From contig NZ_FNIX01000026.1 in the NCBI RefSeq assembly GCF_900104175.1, positions 25,780-89,779 on the forward strand: a stretch of 64,000 bases of DNA, given 5' to 3'. Below the pieces are notes generated by a model. That model did not search any database, had not been told where the DNA came from, and saw only the letters and a program-made list of their open reading frames with translations. Both the position numbers and the translations under genes were made by a program. Positions 24,771 to 34,277 of this stretch are shown here, piece after piece. This stretch comes from Lentzea jiangxiensis (lineage in GTDB: Bacteria; Actinomycetota; Actinomycetes; Mycobacteriales; Pseudonocardiaceae). The stretch's first letter is position 1; every line of letters begins with the position of its first letter.

Positions 24771-25544
24771 ATGACGGTCTTCACCGCCGACCACCGGCCC
24801 GCGGCGGGCGGCCGGCCGCTGGTGGTCTTCATGTCCGCCCTGTTCGCGGGCGGCTGGATCTGGGACCACCCGTTCGCCGCCCTCGCCGACGCCGGGTGGC
24901 CGGTGCTGCGCACCGAGGAGCCCATCTGCGGGGTGGACGCGAAGATCGCGGGTTCCATCGAACGCCTCGGGGACGCCCTGATGGAGTCCGTGGACGCGGT
25001 CGGCGCGGACCAGGTGGTGGTCTGCGCGAACTCCCTGGGAGGCCTGGTCGCCATCGACCTCGCGGGCCGTTTCCCGAACCGGGTGAGGGCCATCGCGGTC
25101 AGCGGCGCTCCCGGCCTGAGCGCCGACCCCGACGTGGGCCTGAACATGGACCGGCGCGGCGACGTGCGGTTGCAGGGCGAGCAGTTCCGCGACCGCATGC
25201 TGGCCGCCCTCTTCCACGGCGAACCGCTGTTCACCGACGAGCAGGTCGAGTCGACCGCGCAGCTGCTGCGCCAGGGCTCCGCGATGGTCGCGATGGCCCG
25301 CAGCATCCGCGCCACCAGGACCTACCGGGTCGACCCGGCGATGGACAAGGTCACGTGCCCGTCGCTGTACATCTGGGGCCGCCACGACCGCATGACGCCG
25401 ATCGAGCCGTGGCTCGGACTGGTGCCACAGCACGCGAACACCGAGTTCGTCACCGTGGAGGACTGCGGGCACATCCCGATGATCGAACGCGGCGAGGTCT
25501 ACACCGCCGAACTGCTGCGGTTCCTCGACGAGGTCACCGGGTGA
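24771..25544 (+). CDS. Alpha/beta hydrolase (serine nucleophile)
   Basis: A 257-residue alpha/beta hydrolase with nucleophile Ser in CANSLGGLVAI near residue 86, an acid in WGRHDRMTP, and catalytic histidine in DCGHIPMIE. The usual HGxx oxyanion motif is replaced by FMSALFAGGWIW. Family members include esterases, thioesterases and C-C hydrolases. In this operon a chain-release or lactonising role is possible; no separate thioesterase is seen. ATG is preceded by CAGGAGCTG. The stop overlaps the AcpS-like gene. Confidence 0.82.
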   Translation: MTVFTADHRPAAGGRPLVVFMSALFAGGWIWDHPFAALADAGWPVLRTEEPICGVDAKIAGSIERLGDALMESVDAVGADQVVVCANSLGGLVAIDLAGRFPNRVRAIAVSGAPGLSADPDVGLNMDRRGDVRLQGEQFRDRMLAALFHGEPLFTDEQVESTAQLLRQGSAMVAMARSIRATRTYRVDPAMDKVTCPSLYIWGRHDRMTPIEPWLGLVPQHANTEFVTVEDCGHIPMIERGEVYTAELLRFLDEVTG

Positions 25545-26056
25545 CCGCGCCGCCGATGCTGTTCGGAGTGGACGTGGTCGACGTCGCCAGGGTCACCCGC
25601 GCCATGTCCTACAGCGGGCCCGCCTACACCCGGCACGTCGCCTCCCCCGCCGAGCGGGACCTGCACGCCGACCCCGGCCTCGCCACCGCGGCGGCGGTGG
25701 CGGTGAAGGAGTGCCTCGTGAAAGCGGTCGGTGGCCGGCCGCGCGGGTTCTCCTGGCACGACTTCGAGGCGTGCGGCGAAGTGCCGCTGCCCGGTGCGGA
25801 GTGGGCGGACCCGCTGCTGGCCGCCGCGGTGCCCGAGGTCGAGGCGGCCACCAGGGTCTCGATGACCGAGCGTTGCGTCTACTCCGTGCTGGGTGCCAGC
25901 GGTTCGGCCGCCCTGGCCCGGCTGACCGAGCGAACCGCGGCCCCCGGCGAAGGCGCCACCGTCGTGGGCATGGCCCGCTGGGGTTTTCGCGGTGACCTGA
26001 TCGTCGCCCTTGCCATACTGATCACCATGCCGAGAGGAGCGCTGCGATGTCCGTGA
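25541..26056 (+). CDS. AcpS-type phosphopantetheinyl transferase
   Basis: A 171-residue protein starting at GTG 25541. GVDVVDVARVTRAM (the metal-binding aspartate strand), FTxxE-equivalent HVASPAERDL, and AAAVAVKECLVKAVGG with the key K-E match AcpS. RGFSWHDFEAC corresponds to the following strand. It should transfer phosphopantetheine from CoA to the cluster ACP. Beyond about residue 120 the sequence extends into an unconserved tail that overlaps the beta-helix gene by ten bases. Its key residues are better preserved than those of the AcpS-like protein at 23469. Confidence 0.8.
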   Translation: MTAPPMLFGVDVVDVARVTRAMSYSGPAYTRHVASPAERDLHADPGLATAAAVAVKECLVKAVGGRPRGFSWHDFEACGEVPLPGAEWADPLLAAAVPEVEAATRVSMTERCVYSVLGASGSAALARLTERTAAPGEGATVVGMARWGFRGDLIVALAILITMPRGALRCP

Positions 26057-27075
26057 CCGAGGTCAGGACCGAAGTTCGCATTCGACCGGGGGATTCCGTT
26101 CAGGAAGCGCTCGACACCTGCGCACCGGGCACGGTGCTGCGCCTGGCCGAAGGGACCTACGAGGGCAGCCTGGTGGTCGGCCGCCCGGACGTCGCGCTCG
26201 TCGGCGCGGGCGCGGGCCGCACGGTGATCGTGCCCGGCGCCGTCGCGCCCAGCGCTGTGCCGGCGTTGCACGACGCCCCCGCCGACGTGGTCAGCGGCAT
26301 CACCGTGCACGACGTGTCCGGTGTGACCGTCGAAGGCCTGACCGTGCGCGGCTTCTCCGGGGCGGGCGTCTACGCGCACACCGCCACCGAGCTGAGGCTC
26401 GTCGACGTCGAGTCGATCGGCAACGCGGTGTGGGGCCTGTACGTGCGCGAGTCGGCCGTGGTGGAGGTGCTGCGCTGCCGCGCGGAAGGCAGCCAGTACG
26501 GCGGCATCGCGCTGGCGTTCTGCCCGGTCGCCGACGCACTGGTCGCCGACAGCGAGAGCACCGCCAACGCCTTCGGCGTGTTCGTCGACAACTCCAGCCG
26601 CGCGCGGGTGCTGCGCAACCGCTGCCACGGCAACGCGGCGGGCGTGCTGCTGCTGCACCAGACCTACGAGGGTGAGCTGCCCGGCGGCGTCGCCGACGTG
26701 CTCGTCGCGGACAACGACATCACCGGCAACACCCTGGCCTCCGGTGGCGACGAGCCCGGCGTGCTGGGTTTCGCCGGGCCGCCGATGTCCGGCGTCGGCA
26801 TCGCCGCCATCGGCGTCCAGCGCGTTTCGGTCGTCGGCAACCGGTTGCACGGCAACGAACCCACGGGTCCGTCGGTCATGGGCGCCGCGCTGGTGCTGGC
26901 CTCGTCGGCGGACTGGGGTGGCTCCGACTCGGTCGATAACTCCTTCGAGTGGAACACCATCACCGGCAACAGCCCGTTCGACGTGCAGATCGGCACCGAC
27001 CCCGGCAACCAGCGCTTCCGCAACAACGTGGTGGGCGCCTCCCAGCCAGAGCTGATCGACGGGTGCGGATCTTGA
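26047..27075 (+). CDS. Cytosolic right-handed beta-helix (NosD/pectate-lyase-fold) protein
   Basis: A 342-residue protein made of about ten parallel beta-helix coils. Repeats include VSGVTVEGLTVRGFSGAGV, LRLVDVESIGNAVWG, VEVLRCRAEGSQYGG, ARVLRNRCHGNAAGV and VSVVGNRLHGNEP. It opens with VRIRPGDSVQEALDTCAPGT, the usual capping segment (DUF1565/PbH1 type). There is no signal peptide, so it should act inside the cell, unlike polysaccharide lyases. Its place between the AcpS gene and the exporter genes suggests a role in processing or shaping the PKS product. ATG 26047 follows GAGAGGAGCG. Confidence 0.8.
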   Translation: MSVTEVRTEVRIRPGDSVQEALDTCAPGTVLRLAEGTYEGSLVVGRPDVALVGAGAGRTVIVPGAVAPSAVPALHDAPADVVSGITVHDVSGVTVEGLTVRGFSGAGVYAHTATELRLVDVESIGNAVWGLYVRESAVVEVLRCRAEGSQYGGIALAFCPVADALVADSESTANAFGVFVDNSSRARVLRNRCHGNAAGVLLLHQTYEGELPGGVADVLVADNDITGNTLASGGDEPGVLGFAGPPMSGVGIAAIGVQRVSVVGNRLHGNEPTGPSVMGAALVLASSADWGGSDSVDNSFEWNTITGNSPFDVQIGTDPGNQRFRNNVVGASQPELIDGCGS

Positions 27076-27088
27076 TCGAGAGGACGAC

Positions 27089-28027
27089 ATGACGCCTGCG
27101 CTGGTGTGCGAGCGCCTGGTCAAGCGCTACGGCGACAAGACTGTGGTGGACCGGGTCGGCTTCCACATCGACGAGGGGGAGGCGTACGGGTTGCTCGGCC
27201 CCAACGGGGCCGGCAAGACCACGACCATCTCCATGCTCGTCGGGCTGCTGCGCCCGGACGAGGGTTCGGTGCGGGTCGGTGGCATCGACGTCGACGAGGA
27301 CCCGGTCGCGGCCAAGCGGCTCATCGGGTACGTGCCGCAGGAGATCGCGTTGTACCCGGAGCTGACCGCCCGGGAGAACCTGCGCTACTTCGGCAGGCTC
27401 TACGGCCTGCCGCGGCGTGAGCTGACCTCGCGCATCGGCGAGGTGCTCGACCTGGTCGGCCTGACCGGTCGTGGCGACGACAAGGTGGACACCTACTCCG
27501 GCGGCATGAAGCGGCGCACCAACATCGCCGTGGCCCTGCTGCACCGGCCGCGCCTGCTCATCCTCGACGAGCCGACGGTCGGGGTCGATCCGCAGAGCCG
27601 CGTCGCCATCCTGGACCGGGTCGAGGCGCTGGTCGGCGAGGGCATGAGCCTGCTCTACACCTCCCACTACATGGAGGAGGTGGAGCGGGTGTGCACGCGG
27701 GTCGGGATCATCGACCAGGGCCGCGTGGTCGCCGACGGGACCAAACGCGAACTGGTCGCCGAACTGGGCGGCACGGACCGCGTGGAGCTGACGCTCGACG
27801 GCGACGTCACCGCGGCGTCCGAGAAGCTGCGCGCTGTGGAAGGTGTGTCCGAGGCGGTGGTCACCGGGTCGTCGTCGATCCGGTTGCTCGTCGCCGGCGG
27901 ACGGCACCTGCTGCCCGCACTGCTGGCCGCCGTGGGCGACGCGGGCGCGGTGACCGGTGTCGAGGTCGTCGAGCCCGACCTCGAAGCGGCGTTCTTGCAC
28001 CTCACCGGCAGCACCCTGCGGGACTGA
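27089..28027 (+). CDS. ABC transporter ATPase (DrrA-type drug exporter)
   Basis: A 312-residue ATP-binding subunit. Walker A GPNGAGKTTT (about 38-47), the ABC signature YSGGMKRR, Walker B LLILDEPTVGVDPQ and the switch His in LLYTSHYMEE are all intact. The C-terminal domain is that of DrrA-like exporters. With the two permeases downstream it should export the finished compound and give self-resistance. It starts 13 bases after the beta-helix gene. Confidence 0.94.
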   Translation: MTPALVCERLVKRYGDKTVVDRVGFHIDEGEAYGLLGPNGAGKTTTISMLVGLLRPDEGSVRVGGIDVDEDPVAAKRLIGYVPQEIALYPELTARENLRYFGRLYGLPRRELTSRIGEVLDLVGLTGRGDDKVDTYSGGMKRRTNIAVALLHRPRLLILDEPTVGVDPQSRVAILDRVEALVGEGMSLLYTSHYMEEVERVCTRVGIIDQGRVVADGTKRELVAELGGTDRVELTLDGDVTAASEKLRAVEGVSEAVVTGSSSIRLLVAGGRHLLPALLAAVGDAGAVTGVEVVEPDLEAAFLHLTGSTLRD

Positions 28028-28073
28028 CGCGGACCGAGCTAGGGATTGGCGAAAAACCTTGGGGAAGAGCACT

Positions 28074-29252
28074 TTGCGTGCCCTGCTGGTCGTGGCCGGC
28101 CATGAGTTGCGGTCGCGGCTGCGGGACGGCACCGCGCCGCTGATAGCGCTCGTCGCGCCGATCCTGCTCGCGACCCTGTTCGGGTTGGCGCTGGGCGGTG
28201 ACGACGACCCGCCGCTCAAGGCGACCATCGGCGTGGTCGACCTCGACGGTGGCGAGTTCCCGGCCAGCGTGCAGCGCGAAGCGCTGAACACCGACGAGTT
28301 GAAGGGCGTGCTGACCTTCCGCCAGTACCCGGACGAGGCCGCGGCGCGCAGCGCGGTCGACGGCGGCGAGACGGGGGCGGCCCTGGTGTTCCCCGCCGGG
28401 TTCAGCGAGGGCGTCGGCGCGGGCCGCGGCGGGAAGGTGTCCGTCCTGGAGTCGCCCCAGTCGCCCCTGGCGGGTGTGGTGGCGCGCAGCATGGTCGACC
28501 GGATCTCGGCCCTGGTCGAGGCCAGGACGCTGGCCGTGCGCGCCTCGCTGGAGGCGGGCGTGCCCGCGGACCGGGTGCAGCTGTTCGTCGAGGAGAACGG
28601 CGCGGCCGGGCCGGCGCTGTCACTGGTCGGCGACCCGGTCGCGGGCGGCCGGGTGGACCTGGCGGTGCACTACGGCGCCGGCATGGCGGTGATGTTCGCG
28701 TTCTTCGTCGTCGGCACCACGGCCCGCAGCCTGCTCGTCGAGCGGCAGAACAGCACGCTCGACCGGATGCGCGCCGCGCCGGTGCCGCTGTGGACGGCGC
28801 TGGTGGGCAAGAGCGCGGTCGGGTTCGGGCTGGCGCTGTTCAGCATGTGCGCGACCTGGCTGTCGTCCGTGCTCGTCTTCGGCGCGAGCTGGGGCGACCC
28901 GCTCGGCGTGTTCCCGCTGCTGCTGGCGCACGTGTTCGCGGCGACCGCGATCGTGATGCTCGTGGCCAGCCGCGCGAAGACCGATGCGCAGGCCGACGGT
29001 TACACGCTCGGTGTGGCGTTCGTGTTCGCGTTCCTGGGCGGCAGCATCGTTCCCGTCTACAACCTGCCCGAGTGGCTGCGTGGCATCTCGCTGATCACGC
29101 CCAACGGCTGGGTGTCGGCGGGCCTGTCGGAGCTGGCGGGCACCGGCGCCGGGCCGTCCGCCGTGCTCGTGCCGATCGCCGTGGTCACCGGCATCGGCGT
29201 CGTCGCGGGCACGGTGGCGTTGCTCGGCTTCCGCAAGGGCAGGTTCGCATGA
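28074..29252 (+). CDS. ABC-2 type permease, first subunit
   Basis: A 392-residue membrane subunit of the ABC-2/YhgE-like permease family. It has one N-terminal helix (LIALVAPILLATLFGLAL), a long extracellular domain and five C-terminal helices, ending GTVALLGFRKGRFA. A TTG start at 28074 is chosen because GGGGAAG lies six bases upstream and no ATG or GTG fits. It overlaps the second permease by four bases, so a heterodimeric exporter with the DrrA-like ATPase is likely. Confidence 0.88.
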   Translation: MRALLVVAGHELRSRLRDGTAPLIALVAPILLATLFGLALGGDDDPPLKATIGVVDLDGGEFPASVQREALNTDELKGVLTFRQYPDEAAARSAVDGGETGAALVFPAGFSEGVGAGRGGKVSVLESPQSPLAGVVARSMVDRISALVEARTLAVRASLEAGVPADRVQLFVEENGAAGPALSLVGDPVAGGRVDLAVHYGAGMAVMFAFFVVGTTARSLLVERQNSTLDRMRAAPVPLWTALVGKSAVGFGLALFSMCATWLSSVLVFGASWGDPLGVFPLLLAHVFAATAIVMLVASRAKTDAQADGYTLGVAFVFAFLGGSIVPVYNLPEWLRGISLITPNGWVSAGLSELAGTGAGPSAVLVPIAVVTGIGVVAGTVALLGFRKGRFA

Positions 29253-30397
29253 GGCCCCGTCCCGTCACCGCGCTGGTGCTGGCCAACCTGAAGCGCCAGC
29301 TGCGCGACAAGGTCGGCATGTTCTTCATCGTCGTCATGCCGTTCGTGACGATCGTGTTCGTCGGCATGGCCCTGGGTGGCGACGCGGCGGACGCGAAGCT
29401 GCCGGTGGCCGTGGTCGCCGACACCTCCGACCCGGTGTCGGCGGCCGTGGTCGCCGAACTGGAGTCCGACGAGGCGCTGGAGGTGCGGCGCGCGGGGTCC
29501 GCGGACGAGGTCCGCGACGGCGTCCGCCAGGGCGAGCTGGCCGCGGGGTTGGTCGTGACACCGGGCGACACCACCCTCGAACTGGTCATGACCCAGACCA
29601 GCGGCAGTGGCATGGCCGCGCGCAGCGAGATCGACGTGGCGGTCGGCAGGGTGGCCGCGGTGCTGGAGGCGACCCGCGCGGCGCGGGCGGCGGGCGCGTC
29701 ACCGGACCGGGCCGACGAGTACGTGCGCAAGGCGAGGGAGGAGTCGGTGGCGGTCACCGTCACCTCGACGGGGGGCGAGGAGCCCGCCAAGCCGACCGGC
29801 TTCGCCTACACCGCGCCCGCGAACCTGCTGCTGTTCACGTTCGTCAACTCGATGGCCGTCGCCGCCGCGCTGGTCGAGAGCCGCCGCATCGGCATGGTCC
29901 GCCGCTCCCTGGCCGCACCGGTGCGGCGGAGCCAGGTGCTGCTGGGTGAGGCGTTGAGCCGGTTCGCGGTAGCGCTCGCGCAGTCCCTGCTGATCATCGG
30001 GGTGAGCCGGCTCCTGTTCGACGTGCGGTGGGGCGACCCGCTGGGCGTGGGGGTGGTCGTCGCGCTGTTCTGCCTGATCGCCACGGGTGCCGCGATGCTG
30101 GTCGGCGCCTTGGTGCGCTCGCCGCAGCAGGCTCCCGCCATCGGTCCCCCGGTCGGCATCGTGCTGGGCATGCTGGGTGGCTGCCTGTGGCCGCGCGAGG
30201 TGGCCGGCGAGACGCTGGGCACGATCGGCTACCTGTTCCCGCACTCGTGGGCGATGGACGCGCTGCTCACGCTGTCCCGTCCGTCGGCAGGGCTGGGATC
30301 GGTTCTGGTCGAGGCCGGGGTGCTGGCGGGCATGGCGGTGGTGACGCTCGGCGTCGCGCTGGTGGTGTTCCAGCGGCGGGCGCTGGCGACTGTCTAG
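29249..30397 (+). CDS. ABC-2 type permease, second subunit
   Basis: A 382-residue paralogue of the preceding permease with the same plan: an N-terminal helix (MFFIVVMPFVTIVFVGMAL), an extracellular loop region of about 180 residues, then helices around NLLLFTFVNSMAVAAALVE, LIATGAAMLVGALV and AGMAVVTLGVALVVF. It is the last gene of the PKS operon. Beyond it lies an integrase scar, which sets the right border of the cluster. Confidence 0.9.
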   Translation: MRPRPVTALVLANLKRQLRDKVGMFFIVVMPFVTIVFVGMALGGDAADAKLPVAVVADTSDPVSAAVVAELESDEALEVRRAGSADEVRDGVRQGELAAGLVVTPGDTTLELVMTQTSGSGMAARSEIDVAVGRVAAVLEATRAARAAGASPDRADEYVRKAREESVAVTVTSTGGEEPAKPTGFAYTAPANLLLFTFVNSMAVAAALVESRRIGMVRRSLAAPVRRSQVLLGEALSRFAVALAQSLLIIGVSRLLFDVRWGDPLGVGVVVALFCLIATGAAMLVGALVRSPQQAPAIGPPVGIVLGMLGGCLWPREVAGETLGTIGYLFPHSWAMDALLTLSRPSAGLGSVLVEAGVLAGMAVVTLGVALVVFQRRALATV

Positions 30398-30495
30398 GCG
30401 GACGGACCACACCACGCGCGTTGAGCCCACGCGCCAACGACGCCACCGTCCTGCACGGTCATGCCTGTGCGTGCCGAGAACTACGTCCATGCAGG

Positions 30496-30789
30496 TCAAG
30501 CCGCATGGCGATACTCGCGGATGACTCCGCCGGGACGATCTTGCCGATCCGAGGTGAGGCGTTCGATCTGATCCGGTTCGAGAGGCTGTGACCGGACCCG
30601 CAAGGGCGCCGCGCCAGCGAGTGATCGGTGGGTGCGGTGCTCGTCGTGGTGTCGCTCGCACTCACCGCGCACCATGGACCGATCGGATTCCAGGCCAGCC
30701 TGCGATCCAACAGTTCGCTGCGAAAAGTCTTGGCCCAGTTGACGAACTTGGCGACGAAAGATCGAATGGCTGGAGTTGTTGGCAGGCAC
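30496..30789 (-). pseudogene. Integrase/transposase C-terminal remnant
   Basis: A minus-strand frame reads HHDEHRTHRSLAGAAPLRV and ends DRPGGVIREYRHAA, matching the C-terminal NxHRPHRSL box and the G-G-x-I-x-E-Y end of actinobacterial rve integrases. The catalytic core is absent. The stretch between the exporter (30397) and the TPR gene (30795) holds nothing else. It shares the 19-mer at 30623-30641 exactly with 43748-43766. Confidence 0.65.
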
Positions 30790-30794
30790 AGCGC

Positions 30795-33700
30795 TCAGCG
30801 GACCTTCGCGGCGATCTTCTGAACCTCCTCGAACCGGGACTTGTCCGTCAGCGCGTGGTAGTCGTCAGCCGGGTCGCGGTCCAGCAACGCGGAGGCGTGG
30901 CTGGCGCATTCGGTTCGCAGGCGCGTCAGTTCGTCGCGAAGGGCTTCGCGGCGTGCGCCGAACGTTGCGCGCATGGCGGTGCGGACCGAGACCGCGTGCT
31001 GGTAGAGCAGTTGGGTGAGCTGGTAGCGGGCGTGGGAGTTGTCCTTGTCGTCGCGCAGCAGCTGGCGGAGGTCTTTGGCCAGTGAGTCCGGGTCCACCTC
31101 GCCGGGACGGCGCCGGTGTTTGGCGATTGTCACCTCGACCACGAGCTGGCGGCGAGCGTCACCGGCGTCGAGGGACGACATCTCGCCGAAGTCTTCGCCG
31201 ATCTCCATGTTCGTGGGCAGAGGACCGTCCCACTGCATCCAGCGGCGGTACACCGTGGTCATCAGCCGGTGCACGTCCTCCAGGTGTTTGCCCCTGGCTG
31301 CGAGCCTTCGCAGCCGGGTGCGGGCGTCCGCGAAGTCGTCGCACTGGATGGAGAGGCGCACGTACGGCAGCGAGTCGCGGGGGACGCAGGCGGCGCGGGC
31401 TTCGGCGAGCAGAGGTCGTGCCCGGAGTTGCTCGTCCACCGCGTTCAGGAGCTCGCCGAGCATGGCGGCCGGGCCTGCGGCACCGCGCAGGCGGGTGATC
31501 CAGTGCTCCATGGCGGGCAACGCCGCCAGCACCGCGTGCCGGACCTCGTGGTCCGGGGCGTCGTTGTTCAGGAGGCCGAGTGCGTGTTCCACCGACGGCA
31601 GGTAGACCGTGTGCGGGTCGTCCAGCAGGTCGAGGTAGCGCTCGGGTGCGTCGTTGCGGTGCCAGGAGCGGCAGAGGCGCTGGTAGCGGCGGGGGAAGTC
31701 GGCCGAGGAGTCGAGCCTGTTCTCGGCGGCGCGGAAGATGCGTTCGACGGCGAACCGGGCGGCGAGCTCGGACAGGTCGTTGAGCTGCCTGAGGTACGTG
31801 GACGGCGCGCCGAGTCGCAGGACTGCCTTGCGCACGGTTTCGTCGGCCGGGTCCAGCCGCAGCTCGTCGAGCAGGCGCAGGCTGGTGAGGATCTCGCCGG
31901 AGGTTTCGGTGACGGGCCAGTCGTCCGCGCCGAGCAACTCGTTGGCAATGCGTGACTTCCACCGGACGCGTTCATGCGTCCAGGCGACGTGCGCCGCCTC
32001 CTCGTCCTGATCGGTCGCCTCACGCACGCGGCTGCCGGGGTTGCAGGCGGCTTGGTGTGCTGCTTGGAATGCGGTGCGGCACAGCTCTTCGAATGGTGCG
32101 CGCACGCGTTTCGGCAGCGGGGCGCAGGCGGTCGCGACGAGGTCCAGACGGGCGTCGAACGCCTCGTCGAGCTGAGAACGCCGCACCGACCGTGTGACAC
32201 CGAGGCGCAGCGCCGGGCCGCGGTACGACAGCGCGCGGTTGAGCTCCTCGAGGCGCAGGTGGGCGATGGCGAGTGCTACCCGCGCCGGGCTGGTCAGCTC
32301 GGCGGGGACACCGCGCGGCGGCGGGTTGGGCGTGCCGTCGTCGGCCTGCCTGCCGCACAACGCCGCCGTGCCGAACGAACCCGCCAGCACGCGGTGGATG
32401 TCGGCCCGCTCGGCCGCGCCCCGCGCCGGCGTGCCCGCGAGCAGCGCCTCCCCGTAGAGGGCCTCGAGGTACCGGTTCCAGGACTGGGTCGCCGCGGCCA
32501 CGTCGCCTGCCGCCGTGTGTGCGACCGCGAGGTTGTGCAGAACCGCCGTGGACATCGGGTTTTCGGTGAGCATCGCCTGCCAGTGCCTGCGAGCCGGCGT
32601 GTGCACACCCATCCGGTGCAGTGACTCGGCGAGGCGGCCGTTCAGGTGGGACCGCAGCAGCACGAGCGCGGAGCGGCGGCTCAGTGACGGTGGATACGCG
32701 TCGAGCGACCTCCAGGCATGAGCGATGTTGTCTGCGAGAGCGCGGTCGACCGCTGCCACCGCGGCGGCGACTCTCTCCCGAGGATCGCCGGACCGCGCAG
32801 GAGACGGGGCCGGCTCGGTCCGAGGCGGGATCGGCTCGGCTTGGGGCGCGGGAGCGAAGGACTCGAGTTCCGCATCGATCTCGGCAACACCCGCCGACGG
32901 CGGCACCGCGTCCGACACCTCGCACGAGTGCAGTCTTTTCCGGATCTTGCTGAGGTGACCGTTCAGCGGGCTCGGCGCCTGCAACGCCTTCTTGCAGTCT
33001 TCGAAGCGGTCACTGAAATCCGCGGAGCGAGCGCGGTCCGCCGTGCTCTGGACGAACTTCTCCAGTTCCCGCACCCGTTCGGTGCAGATGTGGTCGAGCC
33101 GTTTCGCGGTGCGGGCCAGCACCGCGTGATCCGCACGGATCCGGGCCGCGTCCGCCAGTTCGGCGCGGACGAGCGATTTGGCGATGGCGTTCGCGTTCTT
33201 CTTCAGCCGCCCGAGCGTTTCGGCGTCCCGTTCGAACCCCGCCAGCGTCACGTCCGGATCGGCCTCCGCCGCCTTCTCCGTCACGACGTCGGCTGGCGTC
33301 TTCGGCGGTGTGGCCGTGGTGATGGCCCGCAGCGCGGACGCCATCGCGTCGAGGTGGACCGCCGGGTCGCCGCCGACGAACCGCCGTGCCGCCACGTAGG
33401 CGCTCAGGTTCGGCACCTGCAGCGGCCGCCACAGCAGCCGCCGCTGGTGGACGAGCGCGACGAGCAGATCGGGCAGCTCCCGCCGTTCGAGACACTCGGC
33501 GAGGCGTGCGGGCACCGCCTCCTCGCCGGCCTCGAACAGCTCGCACACCAGGTCCAGCACGCGCCGGGCCGGGCCGTCCCCCAACGGTGCCGCGAGCCTG
33601 CGGATCGTCGCGGGCGGATACCCGTGCACCAGCCACTGCACGGCCGACACCGCGAACGCCGCGGCACCGCCCACCCTCCGCTCAGCGAGCTCGGCGATCC

Positions 33701-34277
33701 ACCGCAGGTCCTCGGCGATCACGTCCCGGCCGCGCTCACCCGCGGGCCTGCGCAGCACCCGTTCCGCGGTGATGTCGTGGATCCCTGACCAACGGGACTT
33801 GCCGGGACGCAACAACGACGCCGGCGCCGTGCTGTCCAGGTCCCTGCCCTCACGAACGGCCGATGTGATCTCATCGACCCGTTGCCGCTCCTCGCCTTCG
33901 TAGGATGGGTCGCCGACGCGCTGCTCGTGCAGGCCCTGGTGGACGATCGACAGGTGCGCCCAGACGCGGTGGTTGGCTGGAGCGAGCTCGGCCGCCGCGG
34001 TCAGCCAGCTCACCGCGGCGTCGAGCCGTCCGTGCCGCAGGTGGATCAGGCCGACGTGGTAAGGGTGCTTGGGGTTGACCGGATCGACGCGGTGGGCTGT
34101 CGCCAGCAACGACAGCGCCTCCTCCGGCGGCGTGGCGGGGTGCACGGCCAGCCGGAAGCACGCCTCCGCCAACGCGTCCCGCTCGTCGGTGCCCAGCCCG
34201 GCGCCCTGCTCGCGGCGGGCCAGCAGCTTCTCCGCGATCGGGCGCAGCACCTCCGGCCGGTTCTCGAGCGAGGTCAC
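30795..34277 (-). CDS. Large helical-repeat (TPR-like) protein of the TIR-Hsp70 operon
   Basis: A 1160-residue, all-helical, soluble protein. The first 120 residues carry recognisable TPR units (ALSLLATAHRVDPVNPKHPYHVGLIHLRHGRLDAAVSWL). A coiled segment with conserved EKAAEADPDVTLAGFERDAETL follows near 350. A proline-rich linker (about 505-525) divides it from a second helical half with another TPR (TAVLHNLAVAHTAAGDVAAATQSWNRYLEALYG). No catalytic motif is seen. GTG 34277 overlaps the stop of the TIR gene by four bases. It is the last gene of the operon. A scaffold or target-recognition role is inference. Confidence 0.75.
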   Translation of the reverse strand: MTSLENRPEVLRPIAEKLLARREQGAGLGTDERDALAEACFRLAVHPATPPEEALSLLATAHRVDPVNPKHPYHVGLIHLRHGRLDAAVSWLTAAAELAPANHRVWAHLSIVHQGLHEQRVGDPSYEGEERQRVDEITSAVREGRDLDSTAPASLLRPGKSRWSGIHDITAERVLRRPAGERGRDVIAEDLRWIAELAERRVGGAAAFAVSAVQWLVHGYPPATIRRLAAPLGDGPARRVLDLVCELFEAGEEAVPARLAECLERRELPDLLVALVHQRRLLWRPLQVPNLSAYVAARRFVGGDPAVHLDAMASALRAITTATPPKTPADVVTEKAAEADPDVTLAGFERDAETLGRLKKNANAIAKSLVRAELADAARIRADHAVLARTAKRLDHICTERVRELEKFVQSTADRARSADFSDRFEDCKKALQAPSPLNGHLSKIRKRLHSCEVSDAVPPSAGVAEIDAELESFAPAPQAEPIPPRTEPAPSPARSGDPRERVAAAVAAVDRALADNIAHAWRSLDAYPPSLSRRSALVLLRSHLNGRLAESLHRMGVHTPARRHWQAMLTENPMSTAVLHNLAVAHTAAGDVAAATQSWNRYLEALYGEALLAGTPARGAAERADIHRVLAGSFGTAALCGRQADDGTPNPPPRGVPAELTSPARVALAIAHLRLEELNRALSYRGPALRLGVTRSVRRSQLDEAFDARLDLVATACAPLPKRVRAPFEELCRTAFQAAHQAACNPGSRVREATDQDEEAAHVAWTHERVRWKSRIANELLGADDWPVTETSGEILTSLRLLDELRLDPADETVRKAVLRLGAPSTYLRQLNDLSELAARFAVERIFRAAENRLDSSADFPRRYQRLCRSWHRNDAPERYLDLLDDPHTVYLPSVEHALGLLNNDAPDHEVRHAVLAALPAMEHWITRLRGAAGPAAMLGELLNAVDEQLRARPLLAEARAACVPRDSLPYVRLSIQCDDFADARTRLRRLAARGKHLEDVHRLMTTVYRRWMQWDGPLPTNMEIGEDFGEMSSLDAGDARRQLVVEVTIAKHRRRPGEVDPDSLAKDLRQLLRDDKDNSHARYQLTQLLYQHAVSVRTAMRATFGARREALRDELTRLRTECASHASALLDRDPADDYHALTDKSRFEEVQKIAAKVR

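Noticed and set aside
26047..27075. Secreted pectate lyase
   Set aside because: No signal peptide, and the gene is coupled inside the PKS operon.
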